From assembly GCA_963723205.1 (NCBI GenBank), contig CAVRQC010000038.1, positions 310,001 to 374,000 of the forward strand: a DNA stretch of 64,000 nt, written 5' to 3'. Shown in pieces: positions 35,949 through 45,312 of the stretch. Position numbers and translations under genes: made by a program. This DNA comes from CAVQBP01 sp963723205. Lineage in GTDB: Bacteria; Bacteroidota; Ignavibacteria; Ignavibacteriales; Ignavibacteriaceae. Positions within the stretch are counted from its first letter, which is position 1; each line of letters begins with the position of its first letter. The notes below the pieces were generated by a model. It searched no databases and was not told where the DNA came from. It saw nothing but the letters and a program-made list of their open reading frames with translations.

Positions 35949-36350
35949 TTATCCTAAATAGTAACTTGTGATATTTGAATAAGTTCTATACGCGTCTTTT
36001 ACTGCTTTAATTAATAGGTTCAAATCAAAAGGTTTTTTAAATATTCTAAACGGATGTAAACTGTAGCTTTTGATTAGTGATATATAATCAGTAAAACCGG
36101 TAATAAAGATATAAGGTATATCCATTATTTCAGAGATACGTGCCATTGCTTCTATTCCATCCAGCTGCCCCTTTAATGAAATATCTGTAATTATCATTGA
36201 AGGATACTGGTATAAGGCAGTTGTAATTAAATCTTCCCCCGTATCAACAATCTTAATTATTTTTGATTCATTTTTTTCAACGAATACTTTGATTGTTTTT
36301 GCAGTAATCAAATCATCTTCCCCTAGCAAAATATTATGTTCGTTTTGCAT
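35949..36350 (-). CDS. Single-domain response regulator
   Basis: The product has 133 residues consisting only of a receiver domain. The acidic pocket is E11-D12-D13 (LLGEDDLITA), the phospho-acceptor is D56 (IITDISLKG), the switch Thr is T84 (FITGFTD) and the conserved lysine is K106 (FKKPF). Without an output domain it would act by protein-protein contact. No histidine kinase is nearby. A GAGGAAAT ribosome binding site precedes ATG 36350. Confidence 0.9.
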   Translation of the reverse strand: MQNEHNILLGEDDLITAKTIKVFVEKNESKIIKIVDTGEDLITTALYQYPSMIITDISLKGQLDGIEAMARISEIMDIPYIFITGFTDYISLIKSYSLHPFRIFKKPFDLNLLIKAVKDAYRTYSNITSYYLG

Positions 36351-37103
36351 AGGATTTCCTCTTTGTTATTTTGTAACTAATGAGACAATTAAAAAAATAT
36401 TAATATTAAACTGCCGCAATGACTATCTTTAAATGAGATTTAATTCAAAGAACATTGCATCTAAATACTATCTTAACTGGTTCTTGAAATGGGTTTGACA
36501 TAATCTAAAATACCGCTCTCTTCAAAATTATCAATTTGTGTGCCACATTTTATTTTTATCATAAAAGTTTAATTTTTAGAATAATTTTCAACTATTTAAA
36601 AAAATTTTTATAGAACTTAATTTTATAACTACAAAGCTGGAATCTTGAAAGAATTAAGTTGGTAAAACTTACTTAACAAATAATATAATAGGACTTATTC
36701 ATTTTGCATTTACGTTATAATACATATGATTATTCTACACTTACTTTATACTCATCCGATTCTTCATATAGCTCTAATTTCTCATCCGATCTGATATTCA
36801 ATTTAACTACCTTTTCAAATAGGAAAACATTTGGTAGATTATAAAAAGTAGTCTACTATATTCTTCATCCTAACAGGGCAGAATGAAAAGACAATTTTCT
36901 AAATTACATGACTTGCAGCATAATTACCTAATGTTTTTTTATATAAAAAAAATCATTAATTTTATTTTAAAAGGTCCGGAATTTTTGCAATAATTTTCCG
37001 CAGTAATGTAATCAACTCACCTTGATCAGTAAAAAGTAAATTCATTTATGGGTTTAATTTATACATGCTAAGGTTATATATTAAGGAATCCTTATAATAT
37101 AAA
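36351..37103. other. 750-base intergenic region, nothing recognised
   Basis: This very AT-rich sequence lies between two divergently transcribed genes. It is full of stops in all frames; the longest start-initiated frame I noticed (36 residues from about 36882) has no ribosome binding site or gene-like composition. I see no hairpin, tRNA or tandem repeat. It presumably holds the promoters of both neighbours. Confidence 0.5.
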
Positions 37104-37148
37104 ATGATTTACATTCAGATTTTCCTGAGTAAAAAAATGAGGTACAAG

Positions 37149-39365
37149 ATGTCATTTGCAGACAGATTATTTACAATAAGAGTTATCATATTTGGTTTGA
37201 GTGTCTTAATAACCTTTACTACAATATCTGCACAAAATATTAACAACAAGCAATTTCAATATATCTCTCCTGTGCCCTCTTCGAAATTAAATTCTACAGG
37301 AACAAATATAATTATAAGATACGGGGATGCATTTGATAAATCATTACTGAACAACAGCTCAATTTTTTATGTTAACGGCAGTAAAAGCGGGCATCATTTA
37401 GGGAAAATAATCTTAGCAGAAAAAGGGGAAACCTTGATATTTAATCCTGTAAAATCTTTTTCAGATGGTGAATTCGTCACGGTCAAATTAAGCGGGGATC
37501 TGGCAACTGTTTCAGGTAAAAAAATCCCGGAACTTCAATTTTATTTTGAAACTTCAAAAGTTGATTTAAATGAAAAGATAAAATCCAATCCTGAAAAATA
37601 TTCCTATTTATTAAATTCTGATTTCAATGTTTCAAAAACCGAAAGTGTTCATAAATTTAATTCTCTGCAAACAGCACCTAACCGGAAGACTTACACATTA
37701 CAAAGGGATTCTCTTCCTAATGATTATCCCGATATTACTGTAAGTACAGTTAATAATCCGGCGCCTGGCAAACTCTTTTTTACGCCATTTGATGTTAATA
37801 GCAAAAGTCCATCCTATCTTATAATAACAGACAACTATGGTATACCGATTTTTTATAAGAAAATGCCATACAGAACATATAACTTTACAAGACAAGTAAC
37901 CGGCATGTTTACTTATTATGCAGTTGGTCCGGATCTACATTATATAATGGACAGTTCATTTAACATTATTGATTCACTACATATGCAAAATGGTTATTCG
38001 ACTAATCGACATGAACTTACAATTTTAAAAAACGGACATGCTCTCCTGATGTGTTATGATGAACAAAAAATTGCAATGGATACTGTGGTTAAAGGCGGAA
38101 ATCCAAATGCCGCTGTAAGAGGAGTAGTTATCCAGGAATTAGATAAAGATAAAAATGTGGTGTTCCAATGGCGAAGCTGGGATCATTTTAAAATTACGGA
38201 TGCTACTAATGATATTTCTTTAACAGATTCAATTATAGATTATGTACACTGTAATTCAATTGACATGGACACTGATAGTAGTATTATTATTTCATGCAGA
38301 CATATGGATGAGGTTACTAAGATAAACAGGGAAACAGGCGATATAATATGGAGACTTGGCGGAATACATTGTAAAAATAATGAGTTCACTTTTATTGATG
38401 ATCCAATCGGTTTCTCACATCAGCACGACGTTAGAAGATTACCAAACGGTGATCTCTCACTTTTCGATAACGGCAACCTACATGATCCGAAATTTTCCAG
38501 GGCTGTAGAATACAAACTTGATGAAATAAACAAAACAGCAACTTTAGTTTGGGAACACAGGAATAGTCCCTCAACTTTCAGCCAAGCAATGGGGAGCATG
38601 CAAAGATTGGATAACCAAAATACAGTTATTGGATGGGGATGGACAAACGTGCCTCCTGCAATAACGGAAGTAAAGTATAACGGCTCTCTCACTTTTTATA
38701 TGCAGTGGTCTTATAATCTGGTGAATTACAGAGTTTACAAGTATCCATGGAAGACAAATATTTTTACCACCAAACCTGACAGCCTGTCATTTGGTTATGT
38801 TCCGCTTGGTGATTCACTTTTCAAATCTCTTGTTGTTGTAAATAATTCCAATCAGGAAATGGAAATTAATGGCCTACTGAACAGGGATTCTTCCTACCAT
38901 GTAAATGAATCTCTTCCTATTTTAATAGCAGCACAGGATAGTGCTGTTTTAAATGTAAAATTTAAACCCAAGTCCGGGCCTAATCACCCTGATGATTTGT
39001 ATTTACAATGGAATAAAAAAGATGAACGTATAGCCCGGATAGTAAAATTATCAGGAACAACAGATTCTATTGCTACTGGTGTAAACAAGGGACAAAACAA
39101 ACTTGAATTTACGTTAGCCCAGAGTTACCCTAATCCTTTTAATCCCACTACCAAGATAAGTTTTACTATTCCTAAGGAAGGAAATGTTACTCTTAAAGTT
39201 TATGATATTCTCGGACGTGAAATCAGCACGTTGATAAACTCAGAGCTTAAACCTGGAAATTACAATATAAATTTCAGTGCAGAAAATCTTCCTAGCGGAG
39301 TATATCTTTATAATTTGAGGGTAAATGATTACAATATGACAAAAAAGATGCTATTGCTTAGATAA
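37149..39365 (+). CDS. Secreted arylsulfotransferase-like protein with type IX sorting domain
   Basis: I choose ATG 37149 (GAGG 6 bases upstream, signal peptide ending ISAQ) over ATG 37104. The product has about 738 residues. An N-terminal Ig-like Big_5-type domain (ISPVPSSKLNSTGTN ... LIFNPVKSFSDGEFV) is followed by an arylsulfotransferase (ASST) beta-propeller region: NRHELTILKNGHALLM, RDTGDIIWRLGG-like (TGDIIWRLGGIHCKN) and SHQHDVRRLPNGDLSLFDNG, where His residues of the ASST active site are expected. It closes with a C-terminal domain starting LAQSYPNPFNPTTKISF and ending MTKKMLLLR, the sorting signal for type IX export. It would act at the cell surface; the sulphate donor or acceptor is unknown. 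Confidence 0.85.
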   Translation: MSFADRLFTIRVIIFGLSVLITFTTISAQNINNKQFQYISPVPSSKLNSTGTNIIIRYGDAFDKSLLNNSSIFYVNGSKSGHHLGKIILAEKGETLIFNPVKSFSDGEFVTVKLSGDLATVSGKKIPELQFYFETSKVDLNEKIKSNPEKYSYLLNSDFNVSKTESVHKFNSLQTAPNRKTYTLQRDSLPNDYPDITVSTVNNPAPGKLFFTPFDVNSKSPSYLIITDNYGIPIFYKKMPYRTYNFTRQVTGMFTYYAVGPDLHYIMDSSFNIIDSLHMQNGYSTNRHELTILKNGHALLMCYDEQKIAMDTVVKGGNPNAAVRGVVIQELDKDKNVVFQWRSWDHFKITDATNDISLTDSIIDYVHCNSIDMDTDSSIIISCRHMDEVTKINRETGDIIWRLGGIHCKNNEFTFIDDPIGFSHQHDVRRLPNGDLSLFDNGNLHDPKFSRAVEYKLDEINKTATLVWEHRNSPSTFSQAMGSMQRLDNQNTVIGWGWTNVPPAITEVKYNGSLTFYMQWSYNLVNYRVYKYPWKTNIFTTKPDSLSFGYVPLGDSLFKSLVVVNNSNQEMEINGLLNRDSSYHVNESLPILIAAQDSAVLNVKFKPKSGPNHPDDLYLQWNKKDERIARIVKLSGTTDSIATGVNKGQNKLEFTLAQSYPNPFNPTTKISFTIPKEGNVTLKVYDILGREISTLINSELKPGNYNINFSAENLPSGVYLYNLRVNDYNMTKKMLLLR

Positions 39366-39444
39366 AGTTTTCAGGTTTATTATAGGAAATTGATAAATGT
39401 AAACTTACAGATACAGAAAGGACAAATTACTTTTAAGTTGTAAA

Positions 39445-40479
39445 TTATAGAAGAGACATATACTTTGCCCCGCACCGGTAACAAACAGCCAATGGATTTT
39501 CTCTCCTGTATTTCCGAAATTGTTCTGCTTCATGATTATTCCAGAGTTCTTTAATTGATGAATCCTTTACATTGCCAAAGCTGAAGTCAGGGAAATCCAC
39601 ACAGAAGTTTGCATCTCCGTTTGGCTGAATATCAATTAATTTTTCAACGTTAAAACATTTTGTTGATCCCACAGGTGTTGAAGAATCAGTAAACCAGGTT
39701 TTGTAACCGTCTTCAGATAAATCCATGAAAAGAAAATTGTTTACTTCCCCAAGATTTTCAAAGTACTTTTTATATTCTTCTAAAAATCTATTGAAATCGA
39801 CACCTGAACTTTCATGATGAAAGCCTTTCCATGAATAAGCGGAACAATTAAAATTACTTTTTAATTCTTCTTCATATTTTCTACCTACATCTGATGAAAA
39901 GTAGTAGTAAGGAACTATATTTATTGAAGGTATTGACATATATCTGGCAACATCGGGCATTTCGCTCAATCCAAGATAATTATACTTGCTTATAGTAAAG
40001 CAGATGCTTTTACTTATTTTATTCTTATTGTTTTTCTCCAACTCATTCAGTAAATCAATATTTTCTTTTATTTTATTGAAAAATCCTTTTATACCACGTA
40101 CTCTATCATGAATTTCTTCAGGTCCGTCAACAGAAAATGTAATGTGCATATTTCCTATCCTGATAAGATCTTTAGCAAATTTTTTCAGAGCTGTTCCGTT
40201 TGTATCAATTGAAATAAAAATTCCCTTGCTGTTTATATGTTCAAGGAGTTCTATAATTCCGGGAAAGAGAAAAGGTTCACCGCCGCGTATCAATATAAAT
40301 TTGATTTTGTAATTTGATATTTCATCAACAAGCTTTTTCCACTGCTCTAATTTCATAAGCGCCCGCGGATCTTTTACCCTGTTTGAGACATATCCTTCTT
40401 CGCTCCATTGTCCGCACATCCTGCACCTAAGATTACATAAATTTGTTAGTGTGAATGATATATACTCAGGGAAATCCAT
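39445..40479 (-). CDS. Radical SAM protein with SPASM-type C-terminus
   Basis: The product has 344 residues. The [4Fe-4S] motif is CNLRCRMCGQW near residues 16-26 (C-x3-C-x2-C), followed by FILIRGGEPFLFPG for SAM binding. The C-terminal 80 residues hold extra cysteines (TKCFNV, NFCVDF, CYRCGAKY) typical of a SPASM or twitch auxiliary cluster. SPASM proteins modify peptides or proteins, but no precursor peptide is visible nearby, and the genes on either side are fpg-like/purM and the secreted ASST protein. The substrate is unknown. Confidence 0.88.
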   Translation of the reverse strand: MDFPEYISFTLTNLCNLRCRMCGQWSEEGYVSNRVKDPRALMKLEQWKKLVDEISNYKIKFILIRGGEPFLFPGIIELLEHINSKGIFISIDTNGTALKKFAKDLIRIGNMHITFSVDGPEEIHDRVRGIKGFFNKIKENIDLLNELEKNNKNKISKSICFTISKYNYLGLSEMPDVARYMSIPSINIVPYYYFSSDVGRKYEEELKSNFNCSAYSWKGFHHESSGVDFNRFLEEYKKYFENLGEVNNFLFMDLSEDGYKTWFTDSSTPVGSTKCFNVEKLIDIQPNGDANFCVDFPDFSFGNVKDSSIKELWNNHEAEQFRKYRRENPLAVCYRCGAKYMSLL

Positions 40480-40548
40480 ATGGTTATTCTCTGCTTGTTT
40501 ATTGTAAATTGTATTTTGTTTGTTGCTTGTCGTCTATATGTTTCATTG

Positions 40549-41376
40549 TTATAATTTCTGGCAATTACTGCAGTAATAGATACTGCCTCCCATGTAATTT
40601 TCTTTTTTTATTGTTGTACCGCAATTTATACATGGCTGTCCTGCAGTATTTTTACTTAGCTTTGTGCAATAGATGCCGAAATTACCAAATAAATCTTTTT
40701 CAGTATCCCTTCCCCCTTTTTTAATCATATCCATCATTATATTCTTTATTGAATGAAAAAGGTCACATTTCTCTTTATCGGATAAATCAGCAACTTTTCT
40801 TTTAGGATGAATTTTTGCATTAAAAAGAATATCCTGCAAAACTCCGTTTCCCAAACCAGGTATCCTCTGCTCTGTTGCAATTAAAAATTTTATGCTTTTA
40901 TTCTGCAAATCTTCTGAAGATATAATCCGATCAAAATATTCTTCATTGAACTTTTTAGAAATTGGAGATAGTTTTTCTTTTGCAATCAAATAATATTTGT
41001 TATCGCATTCTCCTTCTTTGAAGCACAAAATACCTCCATACATCTGAATTGAGACTGATAGAAAAGTGGTATTATCCAATACAATTAATAGCTGATGCTT
41101 TTTAGGAAGTTCTTTATCATCAAAATGATATCTTAATCCTGCTCCATCACTTAAAGCAATGATTGCATCATCAACTTTTATTTCAACTATGCCTCCGGCA
41201 TTTGAAGAATTACTTATAATTTTATCTTTTAATAGTGATTTATAGTCTTGAGGATTACCGTGATACCATGCAAACTTATGGGGTGATTGAGCAGCAATTA
41301 TTTTCTTAATTATTCTCCCTTTTACTTTTTTATTTAGCTGCTCCGCCAGAACAGCAGCTTCAGGCAATTCTATCAT
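40549..41376 (-). CDS. Fpg/Nei-family DNA glycosylase-like protein lacking the catalytic N-terminal proline
   Basis: The product has 275 residues. The fold markers are present: IELPEAAVLAEQL at the N-terminus, PGLGNGVLQDILFNAKIHP (H2TH region) and a C-terminal zinc finger CINCG-x14-YYCSNCQ. Glu3 is kept, but the normal Pro2 nucleophile is Ile2, and the Arg that usually precedes the last zinc cysteines (GGRG-T) is replaced (GGSIYYC). The start is firm: ATG with GAGGGA upstream. The activity is therefore probably not classical 8-oxoG/lyase chemistry; I recall related proteins annotated as endonuclease VIII with the same N-terminus. It lies between the radical SAM and purM genes on one strand. 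Confidence 0.8.
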   Translation of the reverse strand: MIELPEAAVLAEQLNKKVKGRIIKKIIAAQSPHKFAWYHGNPQDYKSLLKDKIISNSSNAGGIVEIKVDDAIIALSDGAGLRYHFDDKELPKKHQLLIVLDNTTFLSVSIQMYGGILCFKEGECDNKYYLIAKEKLSPISKKFNEEYFDRIISSEDLQNKSIKFLIATEQRIPGLGNGVLQDILFNAKIHPKRKVADLSDKEKCDLFHSIKNIMMDMIKKGGRDTEKDLFGNFGIYCTKLSKNTAGQPCINCGTTIKKENYMGGSIYYCSNCQKL

Positions 41377-41440
41377 TTGTATTCCCTCTTAAGTTACACA
41401 AAATGAAAAATCCCTTATACCGAATAAAAATCTTAAAAGG

Positions 41441-42442
41441 TCAAATTGAAACCACTTCTCCAATAAGAAAGATATCTTCGTTCATTTCTTTCGACAGCTT
41501 TTCAATTTTTTCTTTATCGTTTTTTGAAATAACGGCAATCAGTCCAATCCCCATGTTGAAGGCAGTTCTCATTTCCTTATTACTAACCTGCCCTGTTTTT
41601 TTTATTAGATTAAAAATGAAAGGAACATCCCAGCTTGACCAATCGATTTTCAGACTTAATCCTTCAGGTAAGATTCTTTTGGTATTCCCTACTATTCCTC
41701 CACCAGTTATATGAGAAAATCCTTTGATCTGAATATTAGAAGATAGGTGTGTGATAATTTTTAAATAGGATTTGTGAATTTTTAATAGTTCCTCTCCAAG
41801 AGTACCATTAGTTTCATTAAACATTTTATCGAGACTGAATTTTTCGAGGAGAATTTTTCGAGCCAGAGAATAACCATTTGTATGGAGTCCGTTAGAAGGA
41901 AATCCGAATAACAAATCCCCTTTAGTTATTTCCTTTCCATTAATAATTTTATCTTTCTCGACAATTCCAACGATAGTTCCTGAGATATCGTATTCGTTTT
42001 CGTCATATAATCCCGGCATTTCAGCGGTTTCCCCACCAATCAGGGCACATTCATTTTGCTTACATGCAATTGAAAATCCCTCAATAATTTTTGAAGCTTT
42101 ATCAGAGAACAACTTCCCGAGAGCTAAGTAATCAAGAAAGTATAACGGCTTGGCACCACATACGGCAATATCATTAACACAATGATTAACCAGATCCTGG
42201 CCGACTGTATCATGCTTGTTTGTCATGAAGGCAATTTTCAGTTTTGTTCCAACACCATCAACACTTGAAACTAAAACCGGATTCTTATATTTGACAATAT
42301 CCAGTTGATAGAATGCACCGAACAAACCAATATCGGATAAAACACTCTTATTAAAAGTACTTTTAGCAAATTTTTTAATTTTTTTGACCGTTTGGTCACC
42401 GGCTTTGATATCTACTCCGGCAGATTTATATGTGTTTTCCAA
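41441..42442 (-). CDS. purM: Phosphoribosylformylglycinamidine cyclo-ligase
   Basis: The product has 333 residues, the full PurM length. Signature segments are VDGVGTKLKIAFMTNKHDTVG (VDGVGTK start), VNDIAVCGAKPLYFLDYLA, GGETAEMPGLY and SHITGGGIVGN. The start is TTG with AGAGGT 7 bases upstream. It converts FGAM to aminoimidazole ribonucleotide in purine synthesis. It is first of three minus-strand genes with small gaps, and divergent from the multihaem cytochrome gene. Confidence 0.95.
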   Translation of the reverse strand: MENTYKSAGVDIKAGDQTVKKIKKFAKSTFNKSVLSDIGLFGAFYQLDIVKYKNPVLVSSVDGVGTKLKIAFMTNKHDTVGQDLVNHCVNDIAVCGAKPLYFLDYLALGKLFSDKASKIIEGFSIACKQNECALIGGETAEMPGLYDENEYDISGTIVGIVEKDKIINGKEITKGDLLFGFPSNGLHTNGYSLARKILLEKFSLDKMFNETNGTLGEELLKIHKSYLKIITHLSSNIQIKGFSHITGGGIVGNTKRILPEGLSLKIDWSSWDVPFIFNLIKKTGQVSNKEMRTAFNMGIGLIAVISKNDKEKIEKLSKEMNEDIFLIGEVVSI

Positions 42443-42727
42443 TAATTTTACCTCTGGAAATCATTTTTTATCAAAGGATAAAAAATAATATTAAAAAAAA
42501 TAGTAAACAAAGAGTGTAAAATTTCAACATTCAATTAGTGTAATTATTCAACAAAAAGACCTTATTTTCTCTCAATTTTAATAAAACTAATAAACAGTTT
42601 CTTTCATTTTAGAAAGTATATTTATAAATACTAAATATTCAATTAAATTTTACCAAAATCGCAGGTTTTTAAATAGGAACGGAATTTGCTTTGAGCGAGC
42701 GAACAAATTATTAATCATGGGGCGTTT

Positions 42728-45124
42728 ATGAAATATGTTAAATTACTTTTCGCAATTTTGATTCTATTTGTCTTTACGTTTGCTGAATCATCAGCACAAA
42801 CCGTAAAGCTCAAAACGGATCCACAATCGCCGGGTACACTGGGAAGTTATCCGAGCGGAACATTTCCAATTTACAGCGGATTGAATACAGTAGCTATAGG
42901 CATGAAAGTCTATTTAGTTGCTGACACAGCAGAGGGAGTTTCATCGATAACATGGACTCTGGTTTCCCAGCCTGCTGGTTCTAATACAACTCTGAGCAGC
43001 ACATCAGATCAGAAAGTTACTTTTGTTCCGGATTCAACCGGATATTATATAGTACAAGTTGAAGTTAACGGAGGGGCTTCTGATTTGGACACTTTATTAG
43101 CTGCTACCTACAGAGGGTATAAAGAAGGTGAAGTTCTCGGATGTTTATGCCATAATGCTAGTGCCGGCAGAGACTGGCAGACAGTCGTTCCCAAGTGGCA
43201 GAAAACCGGTCATGCTACAATATTCAAAGAGGGAATCACCGGTATGCTTGAACCTTCAGTTGTTGATGGTAAATACCAGGGAGTTTATTCTCCTAATTGT
43301 ATAAAATGTCATACCACAGGCTGGTCACCTGATGCTGATAACGGAAACTTTGGTTATGAGGCTAAAGCCAGTGGCTTTGATACTACTTGGTATAAAACTT
43401 TTACGTTTGAAAACGGTGAGTATTTGATTCCGGTTAATGATATGACTGCATGGAATCTTTTGACAACCGATTCCAAATATGCGAAAGCAGCAAGAGTTGC
43501 TTTTATAGGTTGTGAAAGCTGCCATGGTCCAGCATCAGCACACCAGGATAGCTATGGTAATCCAAATATGATTAGTAAGAGTCTTGACGCGGGCGTTTGC
43601 AACCAATGCCATGATGCTCCTACCCATCATATGGTTGGACATTATTATAATGCATCAGCTCATGCAACATTACCGCATTTAGAAGCTCGTACAAGCTGCT
43701 TCCCATGTCACGGCGGTACTGCATATTATAAATATACAAAAAATCCAACATCACCTAATTGGGTAAATGAAGATGCTACGCCAATTTCCTGTGCAGTATG
43801 TCATAAAGCTCATGAGGTTGATAATAATTTCGGATTAAGAATTATGCCGGTCACTTTACAAAACGGTTATCAAGTTACCGGAGGCGGTAATGGACAACTA
43901 TGTATGACATGCCACCAAGCAAGGAAAAATGGTAATACTGTTGTAAATAATAATCCGCCTTACTATGGATATAGCGACCGTTTCGATGCTCATCATGGGC
44001 CTCAGACAGATATGCTGTTTGGTGAAAATGCTTATCAATATGGTGATGATTTACTGACAGGTTTGATGACTCATGGAGCTGTCGTTAAAGACGCATGTGT
44101 TACCTGCCATATGGCTGAACGCGGTGCTTCTAATACGCCAAATCATGAATTTGGTATGGTCGATACAACCGGTGGTCAGGAAAAAGATTTAGTTGCCGGC
44201 TGTATTCCATGTCATGGTCCTATAACTTCTTTTGATGACGTGATGGCAAGCTCTGACTTTGACGGGAACGGAAAAGTTGAAGGTGTTCAAACTGAAGTCG
44301 AAGGAATGCTTGCTAAACTTGCATCGTTGTTACCTAAAGACGCAAGTGGTAACGTAAGAAACAGATTTGTTACTTCAGAAGATTCAGCAGCGGTAAGGAA
44401 TAAACCTAATGTTGTTAAAGGCATATACACTTATTATTTCGTTGAAGAAGACAAGAGTATGGGTGTCCATAATACTAAATACACCGTTGCTCTTCTTTCA
44501 AAAGCTCTTGCAGCTTTAGGAGAAACTGTACCGGTTGAATTAACTTCATTTAGTGCAAATTCCGGTGCAGGCAGTGTAAATCTTAGCTGGGAAACTGTAA
44601 CCGAAGTAAATAATAACGGATTCGAAGTTGAAAGAAAAGTTTCCAACAAATGGGAAAGCGTAGGATTTGTTAAAGGAAAAGGTACTACAACTCAATATTC
44701 ACGTTATTCATTTAAGGATAATGTAAGTAATTTAACTGCAAATAAAGCAGTTTACAGATTAAAACAAATCGATTTTAACGGCACATTCAAATATTCAAAA
44801 GAAATTGAAGTTGCCATCGTTGCAGGTCCAAAGGATTATGCTCTATTCCAGAACTTCCCGAATCCTTTCAACCCGTCAACAACGATCAGATATGCGATTC
44901 CATATGAAAGTAATGTTAAGATTTCGATATATAATATAACCGGTCAATTAATTAAAGTACTGGTTAATTCAGAACAACCTACTGGTAACCATGAGGTTAC
45001 ATTTAGTACTAACAGCAACGGTGAACAATTGTCATCCGGTATTTACTTCTACACAATTGAAGCTCAGGCTATTGGTGGTTCAGGATCCTTTAGACAGACT
45101 AAAAAGATGGTTCTTATGAAATAA
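42728..45124 (+). CDS. Multihaem cytochrome c with type IX secretion sorting domain
   Basis: The product has 798 residues with a signal peptide ending ESSAQ. A beta-sandwich domain (about 25-125) is followed by a haem region (about 135-500) with eight CxxCH sites: CIKCH, CESCH, CNQCH, CFPCH, CAVCH, CMTCH, CVTCH and CIPCH. A ninth, shortened CxCH (CLCH) stands first. Many other His residues could be distal ligands. A fibronectin-like domain (VPVELTSFSAN ... LSWETVTEVNNNGFEVERK) and the sorting domain (LFQNFPNPFNPSTTIRY ... KKMVLMK) close the protein. It would carry electrons at or outside the cell surface. Two tandem terminators follow. Confidence 0.9.
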   Translation: MKYVKLLFAILILFVFTFAESSAQTVKLKTDPQSPGTLGSYPSGTFPIYSGLNTVAIGMKVYLVADTAEGVSSITWTLVSQPAGSNTTLSSTSDQKVTFVPDSTGYYIVQVEVNGGASDLDTLLAATYRGYKEGEVLGCLCHNASAGRDWQTVVPKWQKTGHATIFKEGITGMLEPSVVDGKYQGVYSPNCIKCHTTGWSPDADNGNFGYEAKASGFDTTWYKTFTFENGEYLIPVNDMTAWNLLTTDSKYAKAARVAFIGCESCHGPASAHQDSYGNPNMISKSLDAGVCNQCHDAPTHHMVGHYYNASAHATLPHLEARTSCFPCHGGTAYYKYTKNPTSPNWVNEDATPISCAVCHKAHEVDNNFGLRIMPVTLQNGYQVTGGGNGQLCMTCHQARKNGNTVVNNNPPYYGYSDRFDAHHGPQTDMLFGENAYQYGDDLLTGLMTHGAVVKDACVTCHMAERGASNTPNHEFGMVDTTGGQEKDLVAGCIPCHGPITSFDDVMASSDFDGNGKVEGVQTEVEGMLAKLASLLPKDASGNVRNRFVTSEDSAAVRNKPNVVKGIYTYYFVEEDKSMGVHNTKYTVALLSKALAALGETVPVELTSFSANSGAGSVNLSWETVTEVNNNGFEVERKVSNKWESVGFVKGKGTTTQYSRYSFKDNVSNLTANKAVYRLKQIDFNGTFKYSKEIEVAIVAGPKDYALFQNFPNPFNPSTTIRYAIPYESNVKISIYNITGQLIKVLVNSEQPTGNHEVTFSTNSNGEQLSSGIYFYTIEAQAIGGSGSFRQTKKMVLMK

Positions 45125-45132
45125 TCTCCTTT

Positions 45133-45168
45133 ATCAGTCAAAGCCTGATGCCTGACTGATTGCCATCT
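45133..45168 (+). terminator. First terminator hairpin after the multihaem cytochrome gene
   Basis: ATCAGTCA (45133-45140) / TGACTGAT (45153-45160) form an 8-bp stem with a 12-base loop. This is followed by TGCCATCTTTTT, a weak T-run. It lies 9 bases after the stop codon region. Confidence 0.55.
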
Positions 45169-45178
45169 TTTTAACTAT

Positions 45179-45218
45179 AACCCGGCTTTATCCCCCTTAA
45201 AGCCGGGTTTTTTATTTT
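45179..45218 (+). terminator. Strong terminator after the multihaem cytochrome gene
   Basis: A perfect 12-bp stem AACCCGGCTTTA (45179-45190) / TAAAGCCGGGTT (45198-45209) with a 7-base loop (TCCCCCT) is followed by TTTTATTTT. It is GC-rich in an AT-rich background, a textbook intrinsic terminator. Confidence 0.92.
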
Positions 45219-45312
45219 AAAGTAAAAAAATATTATACAACTTCTTAAAGGGCTTAAAAATTTCAACGTTACTAAATTTAATTTGAAAAAATCCTCCGAT
45301 TAACATTATTTT

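Noticed and set aside
36882..36992. Short open frame of 36 residues in the gap before the arylsulfotransferase gene
   Set aside because: No ribosome binding site, very AT-biased codons and no similarity I recognise; treated as noise.
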